A stretch of DNA of 64,000 bases from Brenneria izbisi (GTDB lineage Bacteria > Pseudomonadota > Gammaproteobacteria > Enterobacterales > Enterobacteriaceae). The stretch is from assembly GCF_025840185.1 (NCBI RefSeq), contig NZ_JAMPJU010000009.1, positions 99,291-163,290 of the forward strand. The letters are read 5' to 3'. Positions 33,037-41,577 of this stretch are shown here, piece by piece; position 1 is the stretch's first letter, and every line of letters starts with the position of its first letter. The notes beneath the pieces are model-generated. The model made no database searches and was not told where the DNA came from. It was given only the letters and a program-made list of their open reading frames with translations. A program made the position numbers and the translations under genes.

Positions 33037-33945
33037 ATGGCGGAAAACGTTCTGATTCTGGATGGGGGAATGGGGCGTGAACTGGCGCGTGTCGGGGCGC
33101 CGTTTCGTCAGCCTGAGTGGTCGGCATTGGCGTTGATGACGTCGCCGCAGCATGTCCGTCAGGTGCATGACAGCTTTATTGCGGCGGGTGCGCAGGTCAT
33201 CACCACCAACAGTTACGCGGTAGTGCCTTTTCATATTGGCGATGATGTTTTCTCTGTACGCGGTCGGGAACTGGCTGAACTGGCCGGAAAACTGGCGCGT
33301 GAAGCTGCGGACGCCGCAGGCGCCTCGGTGCGGGTGGCGGGTTCGCTGCCGCCAGTGCTGGGGTCCTACCGTCCCGATTTGTTCAAACCTGACGCGGCGG
33401 CGCCGATCCTGCGTGTGTTGATCGATGCGCTCAGCCCGTATGTGGATGTGTGGCTGGCGGAAACTCAGGGGTCGCTGGCTGAAGTTGCGCTGGTGCGTAA
33501 GCTGCTGGCTGACGACACACGTGAACTGTGGTTATCCTTCACGCTGCAAGATGAAACCGATCAACAGGGGCTGGCGCATTTGCGATCCGGCGAAACAGTC
33601 GCCGCCGCCGCGCAAAGCGCGATCCGGCTTGGGGCCAGTAGCCTGCTGTTCAACTGTAGCCGCCCTGAAGTGATGGCGCCCGCGGTGAAGCAGGCCAAAT
33701 CCGTTCTCCAACAGCAGCAATCCACCATGCGTATTGGCGTGTATGCCAATGCCTTTGAACCGGAAGATAATCAACGCGGGGCCAATGAAGGGTTGAGCCG
33801 CCTGAGAACCGATACTCATCCGGCAGGTTATCTGAAACTGGCTGAAGAGTGGGTGGCGCAGGGCGCGACAATGGTAGGCGGTTGTTGCGGCATTGGCCCG
33901 GAACATATTGCGTATTTGGCGCGATCGTTTCGTCATCAGGCGTAA
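33037..33945 (+). CDS. mmuM: Homocysteine S-methyltransferase
   Basis: MmuM transfers a methyl group from S-methylmethionine (or SAM) to homocysteine, giving methionine. The product, about 302 residues, starts MAENVLILDGGMGRELAR. It has the zinc ligands as a Cys in LLFNCSRPEV and the pair in GGCCGIGPEHI. I choose ATG 33037, 8 bases after AAGG; upstream GTG 33028 and ATG 33031 sit too close to that site. S-methylmethionine is a plant compound, fitting a plant-associated host. An ABC transporter follows 88 bases downstream. Confidence 0.93.
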   Translation: MAENVLILDGGMGRELARVGAPFRQPEWSALALMTSPQHVRQVHDSFIAAGAQVITTNSYAVVPFHIGDDVFSVRGRELAELAGKLAREAADAAGASVRVAGSLPPVLGSYRPDLFKPDAAAPILRVLIDALSPYVDVWLAETQGSLAEVALVRKLLADDTRELWLSFTLQDETDQQGLAHLRSGETVAAAAQSAIRLGASSLLFNCSRPEVMAPAVKQAKSVLQQQQSTMRIGVYANAFEPEDNQRGANEGLSRLRTDTHPAGYLKLAEEWVAQGATMVGGCCGIGPEHIAYLARSFRHQA

Positions 33946-34033
33946 AGAGAGACGCTTTCGGCTTATTTTCGCGCATCATACATAATAACCAGACCACCTT
34001 ATGAATATGGAATAACGAAGGAAATATAACATC

Positions 34034-35566
34034 ATGAATCGCCGTCATTTTATTAAAGGCGCCTGCGCGATTTCCGTTGCTGCCGCGACTGCTGGCTGGC
34101 CGTTGGGCGTGCAAGCCGATGAAACGCCGAAAAAAGGCGGGCATCTGATTGTGGGCGTGGACAACGCCTCAAGCACTGACCGCCTTGACCCTGCCTTCTG
34201 GTTTGAAACGTATATGTATTTTGTCGGTTCCCAGTTGTTCAATAATCTGGTTGAACTGGATGAAAACGGCGAACTTATCCCCTCGCTGGCCGAATCCTGG
34301 AGCAGTGCGGAAGGTGGTCGTGTCTGGGTGTTGAAAATCCGTTCCGGCGTGCAGTTCCATGATGGTCGTTCGTTGACGGCAAAAGATGTGGTTTACTCGC
34401 TCAACCACCATCGGGGCGAACAGTCCAGTTCATCGGTAAAAGGTTATCTGGACCCGGTTACGTTGCTGGAAGCCACAGGAACCCATGAAGTGACCATTCG
34501 TCTTAACGAGCCGAATGTCGAATTTATTGCGTTATTGAGCGATGTGCATTTCGCCATCACGCCGGAAGATGAATCCTTTGATAAAGGCATCGGCACCGGG
34601 GCCTTTATTCTGGACAGTTTCCAGCCGGGGGTGCGCACGCTGGTAAAACGCAACCCTAATCACTGGAACAGCGCTCGCGGTCACGTCGATTCCGTGGAAA
34701 CGCTGGCGATGAATGATTCAACCGCGCGCGTGGCCGCGCTGGTCAGTGGTTCCGCGCATATCATCAACCGGGTGAATCCGCGCATTGTGGGCCGCATTGA
34801 AAAGATGCCGAATCTACAGCTGCTGCGTTCGCGTGACAGCCAGATCTTTACTTTCCCCGGCCTGGGCAACGTTGCGCCGTTTAATTCGCTGGATGGACGT
34901 CTGGCGTTGAAATATGCCATCGATCGCCAGCAGATTATTGATACCGTGTTGGGCGGTTACGCCAGCGTAGGCAACGATAACCCCATTTTCCCGTCGAACC
35001 GCTATTTCGCCAAAGACATTCCACAACGTCCTTACGATCCTGAGAAGGCCAAATATCACTGGCAGAAAGCCGGATTCAGCGGCCCGCTGGTGTTGTCCGT
35101 CGCCGATGCCGGTTTCCCTGGCGCGGTGGATGCCGGTCAACTCTATCAGGCATCCGCGCAACGCGCCGGTATTCCGCTGACAGTGGAGCGCGTGCCGGAC
35201 GATGCTTTCTGGGATAATGTGTGGATGAAGAAAACCTTCGTGTCTTCCAACTGGTCGATGCGTCCGACCGCCGATGCGCTGCTGTCGCTGGTCTTTACCA
35301 GCAAAGCGCCGTGGAATGAGTCTTTCTGGCATGAACCCGCGTTTGACCAACTGGTGCAGTCTGCGCGCGGCGAAGCGAATGAAGATAAACGCCGTCAGAT
35401 TTACCACGATATTCAACTGATGTTGGTGGAAAAAGGCAGCGAGATCATTCCGTTGTATGCCGATGCGCTGGATGCGTGCAGCAACCGCGTCAAGGGGCTG
35501 AAGGCGATCCCCGGCTTCCCGCTGAGCGGCAATCGCGCGGCTGAGAAAGTGTGGCTGGCAAGCTGA
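34034..35566 (+). CDS. ABC transporter solute-binding protein, family 5 (Tat-exported)
   Basis: The 510-residue periplasmic binding protein has an N-terminal Tat motif (NRRHFIKGACAISVAAA) with probable cleavage after QA near residue 29. A dipeptide/oligopeptide-type family 5 fold follows, with WVLKIRSGVQFHDGRSLTAKDVVYSL as signature. Family 5 proteins bind peptides, nickel, opines or other small molecules; the ligand is not determined. The neighbours are two permeases and a fused ATPase, which complete the importer. Placement behind a MetJ operator suggests a sulfur or methionine-related substrate (inference). Confidence 0.88.
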   Translation: MNRRHFIKGACAISVAAATAGWPLGVQADETPKKGGHLIVGVDNASSTDRLDPAFWFETYMYFVGSQLFNNLVELDENGELIPSLAESWSSAEGGRVWVLKIRSGVQFHDGRSLTAKDVVYSLNHHRGEQSSSSVKGYLDPVTLLEATGTHEVTIRLNEPNVEFIALLSDVHFAITPEDESFDKGIGTGAFILDSFQPGVRTLVKRNPNHWNSARGHVDSVETLAMNDSTARVAALVSGSAHIINRVNPRIVGRIEKMPNLQLLRSRDSQIFTFPGLGNVAPFNSLDGRLALKYAIDRQQIIDTVLGGYASVGNDNPIFPSNRYFAKDIPQRPYDPEKAKYHWQKAGFSGPLVLSVADAGFPGAVDAGQLYQASAQRAGIPLTVERVPDDAFWDNVWMKKTFVSSNWSMRPTADALLSLVFTSKAPWNESFWHEPAFDQLVQSARGEANEDKRRQIYHDIQLMLVEKGSEIIPLYADALDACSNRVKGLKAIPGFPLSGNRAAEKVWLAS

Positions 35567-35580
35567 ATATAGGGATGGTG

Positions 35581-36567
35581 ATGTCAGGTAACGGCTGGTT
35601 TTTCAGCGATCGTTTTCCGCTATTGTCCATGATCCTGCGCCGTCTGTTGGCGGGGGGGCTGATGATTGCCGTGGTATCGGCGCTGATTTTCGCCGGTATT
35701 CAGTTATTGCCGGGCAATCCGGCGACGGCGATCCTGGGGCAGTCCGCCACGCCGGAAGCGGTGAAGGCGCTGAACTTGCAATTGGGGCTTGATCAAAGCG
35801 CGCTATCCCGTTATTTCGATTGGCTGGGCGGGGTATTACAGGGCGATTTCGGGCGGAGCTTCACCAGCCGTCAGGAAATTGCGCCTGTTCTGCTCTCCCG
35901 CCTTGATAATTCGTTGTTTCTGGCCGGCGTTGCCGCGCTGGTCGCGGTGCCGCTGGCCTTGCTGATCGGTTTTCTTTCCGTGCGCTATCAGGGGAGTTGG
36001 CTCGATCAGTTCTTAAGTCTGGTCACTCGTACCGCGGTGGCGCTGCCGGAGTTCTTTTCTGGCTATCTTCTGATCCTTATTTTCTCTATCACGCTGTTCT
36101 GGTTGCCCAGTAACAGCAATGTGAGCGACGGCATGCCGTTGTCATCACGGCTGACCGCGATAGCCTTGCCGGGCATCACGCTGGTGCTGGCGGTGCTGGG
36201 GCATATGAGCAACATGACCCGCGCGGCGCTCATCAACGCGCAAAATGCCGCCTATGTTGATACTGCGTTGCTGAAAGGCATTTCGCCTTCCGGTATTTTG
36301 CTGCGTCATGTGCTGCCGAATGCCTGGGGGCCGATTATCAATGTGATCGTACTGAATCTGGCTTACCTGATGGTTGGCGTCGTGATTGTGGAAAACGTCT
36401 TCGTTTATGCCGGACTGGGACAGTATATGGTCGATGGCATCAGCAAGCGCGATATGCCGGTCATCCAGGGGTGTGCGCTGGTGCTGGCGGCGATTTATAT
36501 CTTGCTCAATCTCCTGGCGGATGTGGTGGCGCTTTGCGCCAACCCGCGCTTGCGGCATGCGCGCTGA
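35581..36567 (+). CDS. ABC transporter permease, DppB/OppB type
   Basis: The product, about 328 residues, is the first membrane subunit of the importer. It has the first helix, the loop LLPGNPATAILGQSATPEAV typical of DppB-type permeases, and five further helices with the EAA-type loop AYVDTALLKGISPSGILLRHVLPNAWGPI. I choose ATG 35581 after AGGG rather than GTG 35551 or ATG 35575. Confidence 0.9.
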   Translation: MSGNGWFFSDRFPLLSMILRRLLAGGLMIAVVSALIFAGIQLLPGNPATAILGQSATPEAVKALNLQLGLDQSALSRYFDWLGGVLQGDFGRSFTSRQEIAPVLLSRLDNSLFLAGVAALVAVPLALLIGFLSVRYQGSWLDQFLSLVTRTAVALPEFFSGYLLILIFSITLFWLPSNSNVSDGMPLSSRLTAIALPGITLVLAVLGHMSNMTRAALINAQNAAYVDTALLKGISPSGILLRHVLPNAWGPIINVIVLNLAYLMVGVVIVENVFVYAGLGQYMVDGISKRDMPVIQGCALVLAAIYILLNLLADVVALCANPRLRHAR

Positions 36568-36647
36568 TTGCCGTGATAGAGGCAAACCCTGCGTGAAAAT
36601 AAAATATGTTTAAAATACATTATGTTAATAAAAGTGGGTTCGACTGA

Positions 36648-37469
36648 ATGCCTGCGATAAAACCTTCGGCGTTGCTCGGTCTGTCAGGCGTGAGCGTTTT
36701 TGTTTTGGTGGCGTTGCTAGCGCCGTGGCTTGCCCCGTATCCGGCGGAGCAGGTGATCGGCGGCGCCTGGCTGGGGCCAATGGATAACGCGTTGCTGGGA
36801 ACGGACAATCTGGGCAGGGATCTGTTCTCCCGTTTGATCTGGGGGACGCGCACTTCGCTGACGGTTACCGCGCTGGCGGCGCTGCTGGCCTTTGCGTCGG
36901 GGACGTTGTTGGGGTTTCTGGCGGGGGTGCGCGGCGGTTGGGTGGATCAACTGATCTCCCGCGTGAATGATGTATTGATGGCGATCCCGACACTGATTCT
37001 GGCGCTGGTGGTGTTGGCGATGTTGCCGAAGAGCACCCTGATCATCATTCTGGTGCTGGGATTGCTTGAAGCCACGCGGGTCTTGCGGGTGGCGCGCGCA
37101 CTGGCGGTGGACATCGCCGCCCAGGAATTTATTGAAGTGGCGCGGATGCGCGGTGAATCCATGCGCTGGATCCTGTGGCGGGAAATCCTGCCTAACGCAC
37201 TGACTACGCTGGTGGCCGAGTTTGCCATGCGTTTTATTTTCATCCTGCTGTTTCTTTCCGCGTTGTCATTTCTCGGCATGGGCATCCAGCCGCCGACGGC
37301 GGATTGGGGCGGGCTGGCGCGCGACAATAAAGACGGCATCCTGTTCGGCGTTTGGGCGGCGCTGGTGCCGGGGGCGGCGATTGCGCTGCTGGCGCTTTCG
37401 CTGAATGCGGTGGCCGACGGATTGCTGGGCCGTAATGAACGCCGCTGGCGGGGGGGCCGACATGGTTGA
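36648..37469 (+). CDS. ABC transporter permease, DppC/OppC type
   Basis: The 273-residue second membrane subunit has GTDNLGRDLFSRLIWGTRTSL at the N-terminus and the EAA loop FIEVARMRGESMRWILWREILPNAL, which contacts the ATPase. An 80-bp AT-rich gap separates it from the first permease. It overlaps the ATPase gene by 8 bases. Confidence 0.9.
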   Translation: MPAIKPSALLGLSGVSVFVLVALLAPWLAPYPAEQVIGGAWLGPMDNALLGTDNLGRDLFSRLIWGTRTSLTVTALAALLAFASGTLLGFLAGVRGGWVDQLISRVNDVLMAIPTLILALVVLAMLPKSTLIIILVLGLLEATRVLRVARALAVDIAAQEFIEVARMRGESMRWILWREILPNALTTLVAEFAMRFIFILLFLSALSFLGMGIQPPTADWGGLARDNKDGILFGVWAALVPGAAIALLALSLNAVADGLLGRNERRWRGGRHG

Positions 37470-39048
37470 TTTACTACGTGTTGAGCGACTGTGCGTCGTC
37501 GCAGGCGACCAGACGCTGGTGCAGGATATTTCCTTTAGCCTGAAAAAAGGCGAAGTGCTGGGTCTGATTGGTGAATCCGGCGCCGGGAAATCGACTATCG
37601 GCCAGGCTATTCTTGGTCATTGTCGTCATGGCATGCGGATTCAGCACGGCAATATCTGGTTTCAGGACACTGATCTGGCGGTGTGCTCAGAGCGGCAACG
37701 GCGCAAAATACGCGGCAGCCGCATCGCTTATGTGGCGCAGTCCGCCAGCGCTGCGTTCAATCCGGCGCAAACCATCGGCGAACAGGTGATGGAAGCCGCC
37801 GTGCGTCATCGTATTTTATCGCGTCAGCAGGCGACCGAACGGGCGCTGACGTTGTTCGCGCAGCTTTCCCTGCCGGAACCGGCGGTGTTTTTCAAACGCT
37901 ATCCGCATCAGGTATCTGGCGGACAACTTCAACGTGCGATGATCGCCATGGCGATGTGCGCCGGGCCTGAATTGATTATCTTTGATGAACCGACTACGGC
38001 GCTGGATGTCACCACCCAGTTAGGGGTACTGAGCGCGATTGACGATATTATTCGTTTAACCGGTGTCGCCGCGCTGTATATCAGCCACGATCTGGCGGTG
38101 GTGGCCCAACTTAGTCACCGTATTATGGTGTTGCGGCACGGTCGTCAGGTGGAAGCGGGCGAAACGCGGCAATTGCTGGCGCAGCCCAGAGAAGCGTACA
38201 CGCGGCAATTGTTGCAGGTAAGGAGCCGTCATAAGCCGCGCCAATCCCCGTTGGACGACGCCTTGCTGGATATCCGCGCAGTCAGTGCTCACTATGGCCG
38301 TCAGCGTGTACTGGAGTCGATTTCCCTGCGGCTCAGCCGTGGCCGCACCCTGGCGGTCATCGGCGAGTCCGGTTCGGGAAAATCGACGCTGGGCCGCGCG
38401 GTGTGCGGCCTTACCTCGCCAACCGATGGCGACATTGTACTCAATGGCGAGCGCCTGCCCGCTCGATTGGCGCAACGCACCGGTCGGCATTTGCAATCCA
38501 TACAAATGATTCATCAACATCCTGATACGGCGTTGAATCCGCGTTTGACGGTCGGCATGCAAATTGAACGCGTCATCGTCTGCCTGACGGATTTACCCGC
38601 CGCACAACGGCGAGCGCGTGTTGATGATTTGCTCCATCAGGTTGGATTGCCGGTGACGATTGCCGAACGCTATCCCCCCTCGCTTTCCGGCGGTCAGAAG
38701 CAGCGCGTTTGCATCGCTCGTGCGCTGGCGGCGTCCCCGGCGGTGATTGTCTGCGATGAACCGACATCGGCGCTGGATCCGCTGGTGGCTCGTGATGTTC
38801 TGGCGTTACTGGCACAGATTCAGCAGGAGACGGGCGTCTCTTATCTGTTTATCACTCATGATCTGCATGTTGTCCGGGAAATCGCGGACAGCGTGGCGGT
38901 ATTGAGAAACGGGCGGATTATTCGTCAAGGCGCGGTGGACGAGACGTTGTCGCCGCCGCTGGATGATTACACCCAGCGGCTATTGCAGGCCGTACCGGAA
39001 ATGCGTTGCGGCTGGCTACAGGAAGCGATGGCCGCAGTGGATGCGTAA
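37462..39048 (+). CDS. ABC transporter ATP-binding protein, fused DppD-DppF type
   Basis: The product, about 528 residues, contains two complete ATPase domains in tandem. Walker A motifs are GESGAGKS and GESGSGKS, the signatures are VSGGQLQRA and LSGGQKQRV, and the Walker B motifs are LIIFDEPTTALD and VIVCDEPTSALD. So one chain energises the importer. I choose ATG 37462 (MVDLLRVERL), after a G-rich ribosome site within the preceding permease gene. Confidence 0.93.
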   Translation: MVDLLRVERLCVVAGDQTLVQDISFSLKKGEVLGLIGESGAGKSTIGQAILGHCRHGMRIQHGNIWFQDTDLAVCSERQRRKIRGSRIAYVAQSASAAFNPAQTIGEQVMEAAVRHRILSRQQATERALTLFAQLSLPEPAVFFKRYPHQVSGGQLQRAMIAMAMCAGPELIIFDEPTTALDVTTQLGVLSAIDDIIRLTGVAALYISHDLAVVAQLSHRIMVLRHGRQVEAGETRQLLAQPREAYTRQLLQVRSRHKPRQSPLDDALLDIRAVSAHYGRQRVLESISLRLSRGRTLAVIGESGSGKSTLGRAVCGLTSPTDGDIVLNGERLPARLAQRTGRHLQSIQMIHQHPDTALNPRLTVGMQIERVIVCLTDLPAAQRRARVDDLLHQVGLPVTIAERYPPSLSGGQKQRVCIARALAASPAVIVCDEPTSALDPLVARDVLALLAQIQQETGVSYLFITHDLHVVREIADSVAVLRNGRIIRQGAVDETLSPPLDDYTQRLLQAVPEMRCGWLQEAMAAVDA

Positions 39049-39053
39049 CCCGG

Positions 39054-39791
39054 CTATTTTGATACTACCGGGAAAGGAGGAAGCTGACGGAATGTGTTCA
39101 GTAATCCTTCCGACCATGCTTTGCGGATAGTGGCGAAATAGGGGTTATTTTCGGTGATGCGCTGTTGTTCGCTGATATCAAAGCTGTTATTGCGATAAAT
39201 CATCACATCCAGCGGTAGCCCGACGGAGAGGTTGCTGCGCAGGGTGGAATCGATGGAAATTAATGCGCAACACATGGCATGCTCCAGCGGCGTATCCATA
39301 CTCAGTACCCGATCGATAATTGGTTTGCCGTATTTGCTTTCGCCGATTTGGAAATAAGGCGTGTCGCGGGTGGTTTCGATGAAGTTGCCTTCTGGGTAAA
39401 TATGAAACAAGCGCGGGACTTCATCGCCAATTTGACCGCCGAGCAGCAGATTGCAGCCAAAGTTGGTATTGCTGCCGTTTTGCTGCGCGCTGCTGTCGCG
39501 CTGGATCACCTCACGCACGGTATCTCCCAGCAGCGTGGCGGCGTCATACAGGGTCGTGACCTGCATCAGGTTCGGCGTATGTTGCGCGTCGATACGGGCG
39601 CTGAGCAGGCTGATGATACTCTGCGTGGTGGCCAGATTACCGGCACACTGGATCACTAACACCCGTTCGCCTGCCTGATGAAAAACATGCAGTTTTTTGA
39701 ACGTTGCAATGTGATCGACGCCCGCGTTGGTGCGAGAGTCTGAAGCAAAAACCAAACCGTCGGACAGACGCATGGCCACACAGTACGTCAT
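39054..39791 (-). CDS. Anbu proteasome-like (Ntn-hydrolase) protein
   Basis: The 245-residue protein starts MTYCVAMRLSDGLVFASDSRT, with Thr2 as the candidate N-terminal nucleophile after Met removal. It shares the proteasome beta/HslV fold motifs, such as the GNLATTQSI region. With its upstream partners it forms the known Anbu operon (bacterial proteasome homologue with transglutaminase, alpha-E and ATP-grasp proteins). Substrate and role are unsettled. It is the last gene of the set, ending 5 bases from the convergent transporter gene. Confidence 0.88.
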   Translation of the reverse strand: MTYCVAMRLSDGLVFASDSRTNAGVDHIATFKKLHVFHQAGERVLVIQCAGNLATTQSIISLLSARIDAQHTPNLMQVTTLYDAATLLGDTVREVIQRDSSAQQNGSNTNFGCNLLLGGQIGDEVPRLFHIYPEGNFIETTRDTPYFQIGESKYGKPIIDRVLSMDTPLEHAMCCALISIDSTLRSNLSVGLPLDVMIYRNNSFDISEQQRITENNPYFATIRKAWSEGLLNTFRQLPPFPVVSK

Positions 39792-39814
39792 AAAGAACCT
39801 TCTCGTTAAAAAAT

Positions 39815-40651
39815 TTACTGTTGCTGCTGTACCTGTTGTTGCCGTTCAAACAAACGTACTTCAGCTTCTGAAAACATCTCTTCACACCCGCCGCCAAGTC
39901 TTGTGCCGCGTACCGGGCAGGCGTCCAGATAATCCATGCCTATCGCCAGCCACAGGTGTTGATGGAGCAGCCGGGTGTTGTTGGTGATGTCAAACCCCTG
40001 CCAACGGCCATTCAACCACACTTCCGCCCAGGCGTGCATCGCCACGTGCTGACTATCCTGACTATACACATAACCGCTCACATAACGGGCCGGGATATGC
40101 AGGCTACGACAACAGGCCAGAAAGACGTGGGTATGATCCTGACAAACGCCTTTCTGCATGGCGAAGGCGACCGCCGCGCTATCCTGAACCTGCGTAGCGC
40201 CGGGAGTATACGGCATTTTCACAGCTAATTCCGCCATCAGCGTATTCAGACTTTCCTCCGGCGCATCAGGCCGATAATAGCGCTGCGCAAACTCGCGGAT
40301 ATCGGCATCGGCCTCGGTCAGCGGCGTGATGCGCAGAAACACCAGCGGCGAAAGCGTATCTTCCGGGGCGGGGCTGCTTTCTGCTGTGCTCTCTGTTATG
40401 GCGTTATCGGCGATTTCGACCACGCCTTGAGCATGAATGGTGATGTCATGATGCGGGTGATCCAACGTCAGCACATGCAGCACATTGCCGTAGGCATCGG
40501 TGGTTTCCACCGCGGTGGCTGGCAACGTCAGCTTCCATTCCCGTATCTTCTGATGCGCCGAATCCTGTGGCGTCAGACGCAGGTACTGGGTGCTGAACTT
40601 CACTTCCTCATCATAGTGATAGTGGGTCAGGTGATTAATAGTGAGTTTCAT
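39815..40651 (-). CDS. Transglutaminase-like cysteine peptidase of the Anbu operon
   Basis: The 278-residue protein has an N-terminal bacterial transglutaminase beta domain (about 1-80). The papain-like core has the catalytic Cys in KGVCQDHTHVF, His in AMHAWAEVWL and Asp in GFDITNN. Together with alpha-E and ATP-grasp proteins it is thought to act in peptide-ligase or protease chemistry, unproven. Its start overlaps the alpha-E stop by 4 bases. Confidence 0.88.
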   Translation of the reverse strand: MKLTINHLTHYHYDEEVKFSTQYLRLTPQDSAHQKIREWKLTLPATAVETTDAYGNVLHVLTLDHPHHDITIHAQGVVEIADNAITESTAESSPAPEDTLSPLVFLRITPLTEADADIREFAQRYYRPDAPEESLNTLMAELAVKMPYTPGATQVQDSAAVAFAMQKGVCQDHTHVFLACCRSLHIPARYVSGYVYSQDSQHVAMHAWAEVWLNGRWQGFDITNNTRLLHQHLWLAIGMDYLDACPVRGTRLGGGCEEMFSEAEVRLFERQQQVQQQQ

Positions 40652-41577
40652 AGCGCCTCCAGATAAGTATGACGGATGCTTTCAGCTAGTTCATTGATTT
40701 TACTGATGAAATTACTCAGGTAAATGTGCAGATCATCTGCCAGAATATCGTCCAGCGTACTGAAGCGCAGTTCGACGTGCAGCAGGTGCGCGAGACGATG
40801 AGGCACTTTGGCTCGCTGGCTGCCAATGGCTTCCAGTTGCTGAACCAGATCGCCTACACAGGCGTGCAGCGAGCGCGGCACGTCCTCACGTAGCACCAGC
40901 AGTTCGGTCACGGTTTCGCGGTTTATCGGATGGCGATAGATACTGTGATAAGCCTCACGCGCGCTGACCGCCCGCAACAGGGTATCCAGCCGGTAATATT
41001 CGCGCACCGGATCGGGATCGCTGTTCAATTGCTGATCTTTTACGTTGAGCAACTGAGCGGTGGCGTAAGCGCGCTCTATCAACGTCCCCACGCGAATAAA
41101 GCACTGGGCGTCGTTACGCAGCAACGTTCCGAACATCGCGCCGCGAAACAGGTGGGAACGCTCTTTCACCCAATCAAAAAATTCATCGATGCCGATTTTA
41201 TCAACGCCCTGATGACGCAGATTGCGGATATCAATGCGGGTTGTATTGATGCATTCCCACACTTCGGAAGACAAACTGCCGCGCACGGCATGGGCATTGT
41301 TCCAGGCCATTTCGATGCAGTGGTAAATACTACTTGGATTCTGACTGTCCAGCGCGAAGAAATTCAGCAGGTTGTTCATGGAGAAACGGGTGTAGCGCTG
41401 CTGAAAAAGATCGTGGGTGTAAGTCAGATTCAACGGCAACGCCAAATCGTGCTGTTGCTGGCTATGACGCGGCATCATGGAGAGTTTGTAAGTCACATCC
41501 AGCACGCGGGCGAGACTTTCCGCCCGTTCCAGATAACGGGCCATCCAATAGAGTTCACTGGCGGTGCGGCTTAGCAT
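40648..41577 (-). CDS. Alpha-E domain protein of the Anbu operon
   Basis: The 309-residue all-helical protein begins MLSRTASELYWMARYLERAESLARVLD, the hallmark of the alpha-E family (PF04168). It has no known enzymatic residues and is constantly paired with circularly permuted ATP-grasp proteins. It shares its first base with the stop of the upstream gene. Confidence 0.9.
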   Translation of the reverse strand: MLSRTASELYWMARYLERAESLARVLDVTYKLSMMPRHSQQQHDLALPLNLTYTHDLFQQRYTRFSMNNLLNFFALDSQNPSSIYHCIEMAWNNAHAVRGSLSSEVWECINTTRIDIRNLRHQGVDKIGIDEFFDWVKERSHLFRGAMFGTLLRNDAQCFIRVGTLIERAYATAQLLNVKDQQLNSDPDPVREYYRLDTLLRAVSAREAYHSIYRHPINRETVTELLVLREDVPRSLHACVGDLVQQLEAIGSQRAKVPHRLAHLLHVELRFSTLDDILADDLHIYLSNFISKINELAESIRHTYLEAL

